Source: Oscillospiraceae bacterium
GTDB taxonomy: Bacteria > Bacillota_A > Clostridia > Oscillospirales > CAG-272
Reading direction: 5' to 3'
Assembly: GCA_015063335.1 (NCBI GenBank)
Contig: SVUH01000038.1
Location: 1-12,376 of the forward strand
Length of the DNA stretch: 12,376 bases
Shown piece by piece: positions 1-6,651 of this stretch. The first letter of the stretch is position 1. The number at the start of each line of letters is the position of its first letter. Position numbers and translations under genes: made by a program. The notes under the pieces were generated by a model. The model worked only from the letters and a program-made list of their open reading frames with translations. It did no database searches and was not told the origin of the DNA.

Positions 1-1042
1 CCTCAACGTAGTACTTAACACCGTTAGCAACTATCTGCTCTGCTTCCTTAACGTCAACCTCGTTCTGAGTTGCGCAAGGCATGATTATGTCAGCCTTAAC
101 GCCCCAAGGCTTCTGTCCGGGGAAGAATTCTACGCCGAACTTGTCAGCATAGTCCTGTACTCTGTTGCGGCAGGATGCACGCATCTCGAGCATGTAGTTT
201 ACCTTCTCCTCGGTGCTGATTCCATCGGGATCGTAAACGTATCCGTCAGGACCGGAAATGGTAACTACCTTACCGCCGAGCTCGTTTACCTTCATAACGG
301 TACCCCAAGCAACGTTACCGAAGCCGGAGATAGCGAAGGTCTTTCCCTTTATGTCGTCACCGAAGTGGTTGAGCATGTTTACGGTGTAGTAAACTGCGCC
401 AAATCCCGTTGCCTCGGGACGGATGAGAGAACCGCCGTAGGGGAGTCCCTTACCGGTAAGAACACCGGTGAACTCGTCACGGAGTCTCTTATACTGACCG
501 TAGAGGTATCCGATCTCTCTTGCGCCAACGCCGATGTCACCTGCGGGAACGTCGGTATCTGCGCCTATGTACTTCTGAAGCTCGGTCATGAAGCTCTGGC
601 AGAAGCGCATAACCTCTGCATCAGACTTGCCCTGAGGATCGAAGTCGGAGCCGCCCTTACCGCCGCCCATAGGCAGAGAGGTAAGAGAATTCTTAAATGT
701 CTGCTCAAATCCGAGGAACTTGATTATGCTCTCGTTAACGGAGGGGTGGAAGCGGAGTCCGCCCTTGTAAGGACCGATCGCGCTGTTGAACTGTATTCTG
801 AAGCCGCGGTTAACCTGAACGTTACCGTTATCATCTACCCACGGAACACGGAACTTGATAATTCTCTCGGGCTCTACCATTCTCTCGATAACGCCGCTCT
901 TTACGTAGTCGGGGCGAGCATCGATAACGGGCTCGATAGACTCAAGGACTTCCTTGACAGTCTGGTGGAATTCGGGTTCGTTGGGATTTCTCTTAACGAC
1001 GCGTTCCATAAGCTCGTTAAGATACTGATTCTTAAAACTCAT
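1..1042 (-). CDS. gdhA: Glutamate dehydrogenase (GdhA), C-terminus cut by window edge
   Basis: Hexameric glutamate dehydrogenase, which interconverts glutamate and 2-oxoglutarate plus ammonia in the cytoplasm. 347 codons are visible of the roughly 445-450 usual for the family; the rest lies beyond position 1. Substrate-site and catalytic lysines are present as K93 (in PYKGGLRFHP), K117 and K129 (in LPMGGGKGG), with D169 in VPAGDIGVG. These match K89, K113, K125 and D165 of the C. symbiosum enzyme at a constant offset of four. The Rossmann fingerprint GFGNVAWGT is at 240-248. The stretch SGPDGYVYDPDG after it resembles the NAD-dependent C. symbiosum enzyme more than NADP-specific E. coli GdhA, so NAD(H) use is plausible but inferred. 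The ATG is preceded by AGGGAAGG, and an exact consensus promoter lies about 60 bases upstream. No terminator separates it from the methyltransferase gene upstream, so some readthrough is possible. Confidence 0.97.
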   Translation of the reverse strand, partial: MSFKNQYLNELMERVVKRNPNEPEFHQTVKEVLESIEPVIDARPDYVKSGVIERMVEPERIIKFRVPWVDDNGNVQVNRGFRIQFNSAIGPYKGGLRFHPSVNESIIKFLGFEQTFKNSLTSLPMGGGKGGSDFDPQGKSDAEVMRFCQSFMTELQKYIGADTDVPAGDIGVGAREIGYLYGQYKRLRDEFTGVLTGKGLPYGGSLIRPEATGFGAVYYTVNMLNHFGDDIKGKTFAISGFGNVAWGTVMKVNELGGKVVTISGPDGYVYDPDGISTEEKVNYMLEMRASCRNRVQDYADKFGVEFFPGQKPWGVKADIIMPCATQNEVDVKEAEQIVANGVKYYVE

Positions 1043-1100
1043 TTTTTGTACCTTCCCTATAAAAATTTATAAAATTGGCTTTTTCGATCAACCAAGGAAT

Positions 1101-1129
1101 ATTATAGCACACGTATTCCCCTCTGTCAA
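1101..1129 (-). promoter_or_regulatory. Exact-consensus sigma-A promoter for gdhA
   Basis: Read on the minus strand, TTGACA (1124-1129) and TATAAT (1101-1106) are separated by exactly 17 bases, a full match to the consensus. Transcription should start near 1094, giving a leader of about 50 nt with no visible riboswitch or attenuator. The promoter starts only about 21 bases beyond the stop codon of the upstream methyltransferase gene. Confidence 0.88.
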
Positions 1130-1150
1130 CAAAAAATGCCATATTTTTTC

Positions 1151-2350
1151 TCAAGAATTGCGATATTTTTTGTTTTTCTGCGGCTTTTTAGCGCCGTTTG
1201 CAAGTTGCGGAGCAGCGGCTTTCATATTTTGAGGCTTAAAATATTGGTAGAGCCTGCATGGTATCATTCCGTTATAGAGCTTTCTTATCTTGTCGGCGCG
1301 ACGTCCGTAAAGTCTTTCAAAGTTTTCTGCCGACGTAAGCACGTATATCTGCCAAGGTGCGAGCGACGAGAAAGTCTTTCCCATGCTCGTATAAAGCGCC
1401 TCGACCTCCTTTGGATTCATAAGCCTCTCGCCGTAGGGCGGATTGCAAGCTATCGTACCGCGAACGCCCTCGGGCTTTTTTATCGTACGGGCATCGGCAT
1501 TGAAGAACTTGATATGCTCCTCAACCCCTGCTCTGCGTGCGTTTTCCCTCGCTTTTTCCAAAACCTCGTCATCTATATCCGACGCATACGCCGAAAATTT
1601 CGAGTCGGCAATTCTCTCGCTTCTTGCCTTCTCGCGCTCCTCTGCCCACACTCTCGCATCAATAAGCGGAAAGTCCTCTGCCGCAAAGCTGCGCAAAAGT
1701 CCGGGGGCGGTATTGGTGGCAATCATAGCCGCCTCAATTGCAATAGTTCCCGAGCCGCAAAACGGATCCCAGAAAAGCACGTCCTCCTTGGGCCTTGCTA
1801 TATACGCGATAGCAGCAGCAAGTGTTTCGCGAAGCGGAGCTTCGCCCGATGCAGGGCGGTACCCCCTCTTATGCAAAGCCGTACCCGACGTATCTATCAT
1901 AAGCGTGGCTTTATCCTTAAAAATGAAAAACTCTATCTGGTATTTAACGCCCGTTTCAGGGAAAAGTCGCATTTTATAAACAGACGCGAGTCTATCAACC
2001 ACCGCTTTTTTAACTATACTCTGACAGTCAGGAACGGAATAAAGTCTCGACTGTATTGCATGTCCCTTGACGGGAAAGGCGTCCTCTCTCCCAATAAAGC
2101 TTTCCCACGGAAGCGCCTTTGTGCCCTCAAAGAGCGCATCAAAGCTGTCCGCCGGGAAGCTTCCAAGACTGATAAATACTCGCTCTGCGCAACGCAGGCG
2201 CAAATTTGCGCTCACGAGCGTCGTCTCGTCACCGTCGAACGTGATGCGCCCGTCCATCGTTTCAACTCTCTTGCCGCCTATCTTATCAATTTCCTCGCCA
2301 AGTAGCTTTTCAAGTCCGAAAAGGCAGGTGGCGACCATTCTTAAATTCAT
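1151..2350 (-). CDS. rlmL: THUMP-domain class I SAM-dependent RNA methyltransferase (RlmL N-terminal / YpsC-like)
   Basis: Probable 23S rRNA guanine-N2 methyltransferase of the family that includes the N-terminal half of E. coli RlmL and stand-alone Firmicute YpsC. At 399 aa it is the usual stand-alone length. An N-terminal ferredoxin-like and THUMP region covers about residues 1-155. It is followed by the family signature HKRGYRPASGEAPLRETLAA (160-179), the SAM-binding motif DPFCGSGT (195-202), the acidic motif II region near SDIDDE (257-262) and the catalytic NPPYGERL (303-310). The last 25 residues form a Lys/Asn-rich basic tail, probably disordered and RNA-contacting. The ATG at 2350 follows GGAGA with seven bases between, and the protein opens like its relatives (ATCLFGLE). 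It has its own promoter at 2385-2413. The exact target nucleotide cannot be read from sequence, so the symbol is by family only. Confidence 0.93.
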   Translation of the reverse strand: MNLRMVATCLFGLEKLLGEEIDKIGGKRVETMDGRITFDGDETTLVSANLRLRCAERVFISLGSFPADSFDALFEGTKALPWESFIGREDAFPVKGHAIQSRLYSVPDCQSIVKKAVVDRLASVYKMRLFPETGVKYQIEFFIFKDKATLMIDTSGTALHKRGYRPASGEAPLRETLAAAIAYIARPKEDVLFWDPFCGSGTIAIEAAMIATNTAPGLLRSFAAEDFPLIDARVWAEEREKARSERIADSKFSAYASDIDDEVLEKARENARRAGVEEHIKFFNADARTIKKPEGVRGTIACNPPYGERLMNPKEVEALYTSMGKTFSSLAPWQIYVLTSAENFERLYGRRADKIRKLYNGMIPCRLYQYFKPQNMKAAAPQLANGAKKPQKNKKYRNS

Positions 2351-2360
2351 ACGTTTCTCC

Positions 2361-2374
2361 GTTTAAGCTTAAAC
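2361..2374. repeat. 14-bp perfect palindrome in the rlmL leader
   Basis: GTTTAAGCTTAAAC is a perfect 14-bp palindrome. It starts about five bases after the predicted transcription start and ends next to the Shine-Dalgarno sequence of the methyltransferase gene. It has no loop, so it is more likely a dimer-binding DNA site than an RNA hairpin. It may also be chance in an AT-rich leader. Confidence 0.45.
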
Positions 2375-2384
2375 TTCACGTAAT

Positions 2385-2413
2385 ATTATATTCCAAAACG
2401 GCGTCCGTGTCAA
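2385..2413 (-). promoter_or_regulatory. Exact-consensus sigma-A promoter for the rlmL-like gene
   Basis: On the minus strand TTGACA (2408-2413) and TATAAT (2385-2390) are 17 bases apart, a full consensus match. It lies in the 76-base gap between the SOD-like gene and the methyltransferase gene, so the two are not simply one transcription unit. No terminator hairpin is visible in that gap. Confidence 0.87.
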
Positions 2414-2426
2414 GTAGTGTCGCCTT

Positions 2427-2825
2427 TTAGGGTGTGCATTTTTTTACGCTTCCGCCCGCTACGCTCCCGCCGTCGCTCCCTATCCTGCAAAGCTCTATCC
2501 GACTTTCGGAAAGCTCTCTCGCCGAAAGCCTGCCCGTAAGGTCAGCGCACCACGCATATCCGTCCTTACCGTAAAGAGTGCGTATCTCCCGTGTTCTGCC
2601 GCCACGCTCCGTAATAGACATGGAGTACGCGCCGCCACGGAGTCCCCACACACTCGCGGCGACCAGTATGCCGAGCGGAGTGTAAAAGAAGCTCACCGTC
2701 CCGTTTATATCGCAAAGCTCTCCCCTACCCGAGATATCAGCTTTTGCTATCGGCTCTCTGCCTCGGCAAAGCGCACCCATTTTCCCCGTAAGTACTCCTT
2801 CTTTTTCTTCGATTTCTGCCAACAT
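2427..2825 (-). CDS. Small protein resembling Cu/Zn superoxide dismutase but lacking all metal-ligand histidines
   Basis: 132 aa, cytoplasmic (no signal peptide or membrane segment). The middle reads like the small superoxide-dismutase-family proteins of gut Clostridia. A strand ending in INGTVSFF (40-47) is followed by TPLGILVAASVWGL (49-62), where relatives have a GxLVxAxVxGLP strand. The relatives' copper-binding HIHEGG is replaced by SITERGG (70-76). The next loop, which normally carries further His and Asp ligands, is shortened to about ten residues before LYGKDGYAW (84-92), the counterpart of LFGNNGYA. The tail ends GGSVKKC, near the usual GxxIACGV. There is no histidine anywhere, so dismutase activity is not expected. 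There are five cysteines (20, 38, 93, 113, 130). The ATG follows AGAGAGG. Family assignment rests on remembered motif patterns, not a search; a wholly unrelated small beta protein remains possible. Confidence 0.6.
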   Translation of the reverse strand: MLAEIEEKEGVLTGKMGALCRGREPIAKADISGRGELCDINGTVSFFYTPLGILVAASVWGLRGGAYSMSITERGGRTREIRTLYGKDGYAWCADLTGRLSARELSESRIELCRIGSDGGSVAGGSVKKCTP

Positions 2826-2851
2826 AAAACTACCTCTCTTTTTCTTTGTTT

Positions 2852-2881
2852 ATAATAAAAGTATATTCACAAAAGTGCCAA
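2852..2881 (-). promoter_or_regulatory. Probable promoter for the SOD-like gene
   Basis: On the minus strand TTGGCA (2876-2881) lies 18 bases before TATTAT (2852-2857). It is one mismatch from consensus at each box, weaker than the divergent holB promoter starting only 18 bases away at 2899. Confidence 0.55.
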
Positions 2882-2898
2882 GTGTTTACTTATTTTAC

Positions 2899-2927
2899 TT
2901 GACACGGGGATATTTTTTTGATATAAT
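2899..2927 (+). promoter_or_regulatory. Exact-consensus sigma-A promoter of the holB-ricT-glpP operon
   Basis: TTGACA (2899-2904), a 17-base spacer and TATAAT (2922-2927) match the consensus fully. Transcription should start near 2934, about 30 bases before the GTG start of holB. Confidence 0.88.
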
Positions 2928-2948
2928 TATATTAGGTATATATTTTTT

Positions 2949-2956
2949 GAGGGGAG
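2949..2956 (+). promoter_or_regulatory. Ribosome binding site fixing the holB GTG start
   Basis: GAGGGGAG ends eight bases before the GTG at 2965. The next in-frame ATG at 2977 would be 20 bases away, too far for this site, so GTG is the better start. Confidence 0.75.
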
Positions 2957-2964
2957 AATAGCGC

Positions 2965-3993
2965 GTGAAGGATTATATGAATAATATAGTGGGCAACAGA
3001 GCCGTTTGCGAAAAGCTCTGTCGAGACGTTCTTGCAAATAAGCTTTCTCACGCGCTCATCCTTGAGGGCCCACATGGTACGGGCAAGCACACCATCGCAA
3101 AAAGCGTTGCAGCTGCCCTTGCCTGCTCCGAAAAAGAAACGTCAGATAAGCTTCCCTGCGGCACGTGTCTTGATTGCAGAAAGGTCTTTGAGGGCAAATC
3201 CCCCGACGTAATTACGATCAATCGCGGCGACAAGGCGACACTCGGCGTAGACGTTATAAGATTTTTACGCGAGGACGTTCGCACAGTGCCAAATGACCTT
3301 GATCATAAGATCTATCTTATTGAGGAAGCGGACAAGATGACTGACGAGGCGCAGAACGCCTTTCTCTTGACTCTTGAGGAGCCTCCCTCTTACGCAGTGT
3401 TCATTCTCCTTTGTGAAAACGCGTCTTCCTTGCTTGAAACTATCCGCAGCCGTGCGCCCGTGTTACGCACCGAGCCCATCTCAAACGAGGACTTGAATTC
3501 GTATATATCAAAAACAGATCGCCGTGCCGCGCAAATGAAGCTTTCCTCTCCGCGCGAGTACAGAGAGCTTATAGTTGCTTCGTCAAACGGGATCGGAACG
3601 GCGCTCAAATATCTCGATCCCGGCAAATTCACCCCCGTAAAGGAAACGCGCGCACTCGTGACGGAATTTTGCGAGGCGGCACTTTACCAAAAGGGAGTAA
3701 AGGTCGCACTGCCGCTGATAGGTAGGTTCTCTCAAAACAGAGAGACTCTGTCAAATCAACTCTCAATGCTCTCGTGCGCCGCAGCTGATCTGCTCATGCT
3801 CAAAAAAAGCGACAGCGCGCCGTTGAAGTTTTTCTGTGACAGAGACGAGGCTATTCTGCTTTGTGACAGCGCGTCAACGAAATTTATATACGACCTCAAT
3901 TTTGCGGTGCTTAAAGCATCACAGTCAAACCAAAGAAACGCAAACGTACGCCTGCTTCTTACAAAGCTTTTGTCTGACGCAGGAATGATTTAG
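2965..3993 (+). CDS. holB: DNA polymerase III subunit delta' (HolB)
   Basis: Clamp-loader subunit delta', which with DnaX and delta loads the sliding clamp during replication. 342 aa, usual length. The AAA+ fold starts with IVGNRAVCEKL (8-18), then a P-loop GPHGTGKHT (35-43) and a zinc module with Cys 54, 65, 68 and 71 (PCGTCLDC). The Walker B-like LIEEADKM is at 118-125, followed by NAFLLTLEEPP (131-141). The sensor/finger segment IRSRAP (160-165) keeps the arginine but has Ala where clamp loaders usually have the Cys of the SRC motif. The P-loop has His after the Lys instead of Thr/Ser, in keeping with delta' being a non-ATPase subunit in characterised clamp loaders. Residues 170-342 form the lid and collar helices. 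First gene of a plus-strand operon, 33 bases before ricT; the holB-ricT order is a conserved Firmicute arrangement. Confidence 0.95.
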   Translation: MKDYMNNIVGNRAVCEKLCRDVLANKLSHALILEGPHGTGKHTIAKSVAAALACSEKETSDKLPCGTCLDCRKVFEGKSPDVITINRGDKATLGVDVIRFLREDVRTVPNDLDHKIYLIEEADKMTDEAQNAFLLTLEEPPSYAVFILLCENASSLLETIRSRAPVLRTEPISNEDLNSYISKTDRRAAQMKLSSPREYRELIVASSNGIGTALKYLDPGKFTPVKETRALVTEFCEAALYQKGVKVALPLIGRFSQNRETLSNQLSMLSCAAADLLMLKKSDSAPLKFFCDRDEAILLCDSASTKFIYDLNFAVLKASQSNQRNANVRLLLTKLLSDAGMI

Positions 3994-4026
3994 TCTACTA
4001 CCATATCGATACTGAAAGGATTTACC

Positions 4027-5415
4027 ATGCAAGAAGAAAAGAAGAATGACAGATCGGGAGAAAACAAGAAAAACCGTCCTCGCAAGCACGGATATTTTAT
4101 GACTCCTCCCGACAAGTCAAATACCGATAATAAAACTGCCCCCCAGATCACACCTGCCGGTGAGGCTACACAGCAGAAGGAGGGCAAAAAGGGCGGTCGC
4201 TTCCATCACAATAAGAACAAAAATAAGCACGATAACGTTCAAAAGCCCGAGGTAAGCAACGAAGAAAAGAAGGCAGTGCCCACTCCCGCAGAATCGGGTA
4301 ACGACGCGCCCGTGCGCGAGGGCTCGAAGAAGAAGAACAAACACCGCAGAAATAAAAACAAGCATAAAAACAAGGATGCAGCCGTAGAATCCGCTCCCGA
4401 GGTAAAGGTTGAACAGAAGCCCGTAGAGCAAAAAAAGCCTGCTCCCGTCGAGGATAAGCGCAGGGGCGTTAAGGACATAAAAGGAGTCTCTACACACAAC
4501 CCTGACGACTACGAGGCATACAAGCTCGTAATCGAGGACGATGAAGCACCCGGTGTAACAAAGGAGCAGAATTCCGACGGTCCCAAGACAGAGGTAGTCG
4601 GTATCCGCTTCAAGAGCTCGGGTAAGATCTATTACTTCGATCCCAAGGGCTTGACCTTTAAGAAGGGCTCACACGCGATAGTTGATACCGCGCGCGGTCA
4701 GGAATTCGGCGAGGTAGCTATGGCGAACTCCACCGTAAGCACCGCTGACATCATTCCCCCGCTCCGCCCCGCTATAAGAATTGCGACGACGGCAGACGTT
4801 GAGCACCACAAGTCCAACAAGCAAAAGGAGGACGAGGCGTTCCGCATCTGCAACGAAAAAATCAACGAGCACAAGCTCGACATGAAGCTTATAGATGCGC
4901 AGTACACCTTTGATAATTCAAAGCTTCTGTTCTATTTTACGTCCTCTAACAGAGTTGATTTCAGAGAGCTCGTTAAGGATCTTGCGGGCGCATTCCGCAC
5001 GAGAATAGAGCTTCGACAGATAGGTATACGCGACGAGGCGAAGATCATGGGCGGACTTGGAATGTGCGGCAGACCTCTTTGCTGTACGCTGTTCCTTTCT
5101 GACTTTGACCAAGTATCGATCAAAATGGCAAAGGAGCAAAATCTCTCTCTCAATTCCGCTAAAATATCGGGAATATGCGGCAGACTTATGTGCTGCTTAA
5201 AGTATGAGCACGAGGCTTACGAATACGAAATCAAGCGCACTCCTCCCGTAGATTCTCTGGTCCGCACCGAAAACGGTGACGGCATAGTTACCGAGATAAA
5301 TCCCCTTGCAAGAACTATCAAGGTTCGCCTGCTCGCCTCGCCCGAGCTTCCTCCAAAGGTCTACAAGCGCGACGAGGTCAGCATGCTCCGCAAAAAGCAA
5401 AAGAGCAACGACTAA
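4027..5415 (+). CDS. ricT: PSP1/RicT family protein (YaaT), RNase Y-specificity factor, with long basic N-terminal tail
   Basis: RicT (YaaT) forms the Y-complex with RicA and RicF in Bacillus subtilis, carries Fe-S clusters and steers RNase Y mRNA processing; the partners are not in this window. The conserved core runs from about residue 188 (EVVGIRFKSSGKIYYFD) to 450, with the PSP1 C-terminal region around 245-335. The hallmark cysteine motifs are GLGMCGRPLCC (343-353; C347, C352, C353) and ISGICGRLMCC (380-390; C384, C389, C390). The protein is 462 aa against about 275 for B. subtilis RicT. The extra 180 residues at the N-terminus are low-complexity, rich in Lys, Asn, His, Pro and Glu (repeated KNKNKH-type units near 63-70 and 103-116), and probably disordered and nucleic-acid-binding. 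The ATG follows AAAGGA by six bases. 21 bases separate it from the next gene. Confidence 0.94.
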   Translation: MQEEKKNDRSGENKKNRPRKHGYFMTPPDKSNTDNKTAPQITPAGEATQQKEGKKGGRFHHNKNKNKHDNVQKPEVSNEEKKAVPTPAESGNDAPVREGSKKKNKHRRNKNKHKNKDAAVESAPEVKVEQKPVEQKKPAPVEDKRRGVKDIKGVSTHNPDDYEAYKLVIEDDEAPGVTKEQNSDGPKTEVVGIRFKSSGKIYYFDPKGLTFKKGSHAIVDTARGQEFGEVAMANSTVSTADIIPPLRPAIRIATTADVEHHKSNKQKEDEAFRICNEKINEHKLDMKLIDAQYTFDNSKLLFYFTSSNRVDFRELVKDLAGAFRTRIELRQIGIRDEAKIMGGLGMCGRPLCCTLFLSDFDQVSIKMAKEQNLSLNSAKISGICGRLMCCLKYEHEAYEYEIKRTPPVDSLVRTENGDGIVTEINPLARTIKVRLLASPELPPKVYKRDEVSMLRKKQKSND

Positions 5416-5436
5416 ATCGGAAGGAGTTATATATCT

Positions 5437-5994
5437 ATGGCAGATATACAGCACTACGAAAGAGTTTTTAATAAAAAGCACGCGCCGAAGGCTCTCGTTA
5501 CCGTTTTGATCATTCTCTACTGCCTTATGGTTTGCGGCTGGTTTGTTTTGGCTCTGATCTCAGCAATGAACCTCGCGCTTGCACTGCTCGTGCCTGCGGC
5601 GATACTTCTTGTAGCCATTATCATTTGGAAGTACTCACAGGTGGAATACGAATATTCCTTCACGGCAGGAATTTTTTCCTTTTCCAAAATTTACGGTAAA
5701 TCAAGCAGAAAGACAGTCTTTGAGGAGGAGCTGAAGAACCTTGTTCGCGTAGTGTCTTATGAAAAAGCAGAAGTACCAAAGGGCGACAAGCTTATACAAG
5801 CGATCCCTACGATAGAATGCGGCAATCCCACTGTATGCTGCTTCCGTATTGACGACCGTGACGTTTACGTAATAATTGATTGTGACGAGCTGACAGCCAA
5901 GATAATAAGAAATTTCAAGCCGTCATCGCTTGACCGCTCCGTACTTGACGGTATAAAAAAGACTCAAATCGCGGGAGAAACTGAACATGCTTGA
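5437..5994 (+). CDS. Two-TM membrane protein of unknown function
   Basis: 185 aa. A short basic N-terminus is followed by two hydrophobic helices (about 19-41 and 45-64) with a very short turn between them. This suggests a hairpin in the membrane with both ends on the cytoplasmic side. Residues 65-185 are a soluble domain starting with YEYSFTAGIFSFSKIYGKSS (71-90). Its alternating beta pattern resembles bacterial PH-like membrane-attached domains, but this is a guess. The C-terminal region (DVYVIIDCDEL, 142-152; RNFKPS, 158-163) looks conserved in style. I do not recognise a named family. The start follows GGAAGGAG by ten bases. Its stop overlaps the glpP start by eight bases, so the two are probably translationally coupled. 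Confidence 0.85.
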   Translation: MADIQHYERVFNKKHAPKALVTVLIILYCLMVCGWFVLALISAMNLALALLVPAAILLVAIIIWKYSQVEYEYSFTAGIFSFSKIYGKSSRKTVFEEELKNLVRVVSYEKAEVPKGDKLIQAIPTIECGNPTVCCFRIDDRDVYVIIDCDELTAKIIRNFKPSSLDRSVLDGIKKTQIAGETEHA

Positions 5995-6535
5995 TTTTGA
6001 AAACTTCCCTATCATAGCCGCCGTAAGAAGCGAGGATGACTTTAAGAGAGCCCTTGCGTCTGACGTTCAGACCATATTTCTCTTAAGCTCCAATATAATG
6101 ACCGTTGAGGATTACGCCATGCGCGCGCATGAGCGCTCAAAGCTCCTTTACGTGCACGTTGATTTTGTCGACGGGCTTAGCAAGGACGCCTCTGGCGTTC
6201 GCTATCTCGCGACGAAAAATATCGACGGTATAATCAGCACTCGCTCGAACGTTATCTCAGTCGCTCACGACTGCGGTATCTCCTCTATTCAGCGATTCTT
6301 CATGGTAGACGCGCGTTCGGGGGACACCGCCCTTGACACGCTCAAGACCTCAAAGGCTGACATGGTCGAGATAATGCCCGGTATTGCGTATAAGGCTATC
6401 AAGCGAATAAAGGACAGATCGGGTATTCCGATAATCGCAGGCGGACTTATAGAACAAAAGGACGAGGTCTTTGCCGCAATAAACGCAGGAGCTTCTGTTA
6501 TTTCAACAGGTAACTGCGAGCTTTGGAATGATTAA
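5987..6535 (+). CDS. glpP: Glycerol-3-phosphate-responsive antiterminator (GlpP)
   Basis: Member of the GlpP/G3P_antiterm family, a TIM-barrel RNA-binding protein. In B. subtilis it binds glycerol-3-phosphate and prevents early termination, and stabilises mRNA, in glp leaders. 182 aa, close to the 192 aa of B. subtilis GlpP. Family motifs in order: PIIAAVRS (8-15), HVDFVDGLSKD (57-67), GIISTRSNVI (81-90), QRFFMVDARS (102-111), EIMPG (128-132), PIIAGGLI (148-155) and AINAGASVISTGNCELW (164-180). The last two look like a phosphate-binding end of the barrel. The ATG lies inside the end of the preceding gene (8-base overlap) and follows GGGAGA. It is the last gene of the operon, followed by a strong terminator six bases after the stop. 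No glycerol genes are in this window, so its RNA targets must be elsewhere. Confidence 0.94.
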   Translation: MLDFENFPIIAAVRSEDDFKRALASDVQTIFLLSSNIMTVEDYAMRAHERSKLLYVHVDFVDGLSKDASGVRYLATKNIDGIISTRSNVISVAHDCGISSIQRFFMVDARSGDTALDTLKTSKADMVEIMPGIAYKAIKRIKDRSGIPIIAGGLIEQKDEVFAAINAGASVISTGNCELWND

Positions 6536-6540
6536 GAAAC

Positions 6541-6585
6541 AAACAAAAACCGCATCAATGCAACGCATTGATGCGGTTTTTGTTT
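6541..6585 (+). terminator. Rho-independent terminator after glpP
   Basis: A perfect 21-bp stem (6541-6561 with 6565-6585) closes on a 3-base loop AAC. The right arm ends in a T-rich run (GGTTTTTGTTTT). Because the left arm begins with an A-rich stretch it can also terminate from the minus strand. Confidence 0.93.
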
Positions 6586-6625
6586 TAGTTTGTTTTCGTA
6601 CGTTTTTGTTCTGCATTAAAGGAAG
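6573..6625. repeat. Imperfect direct repeat, copy 1 (terminator-proximal)
   Basis: Begins with the GCGG of the glpP terminator right arm, runs through a T-rich stretch and ends in a 29-base block (6597-6625) ending GCATTAAAGGAAG. Copy 2 at 6807-6860 has the same order of parts, GCGG to block spaced 24 versus 25 bases, and 25 of 29 matching positions in the final block. Confidence 0.7.
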
Positions 6626-6651
6626 TCGGGGCTGATTAATTTAGATGCAGA

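Noticed and set aside
365..1072. Long open frame opposite gdhA (plus strand, 235 codons)
   Set aside because: Mirror of the strong gdhA coding sequence; no ribosome binding site, no recognisable protein pattern.
1043..1150. Terminator between the methyltransferase gene and gdhA
   Set aside because: Searched for a hairpin plus T-run; none found, only the gdhA promoter.
1136..2305. Long open frame opposite the RNA methyltransferase (plus strand, 389 codons)
   Set aside because: Antisense shadow; the minus-strand product carries clear methyltransferase motifs while this one has none.
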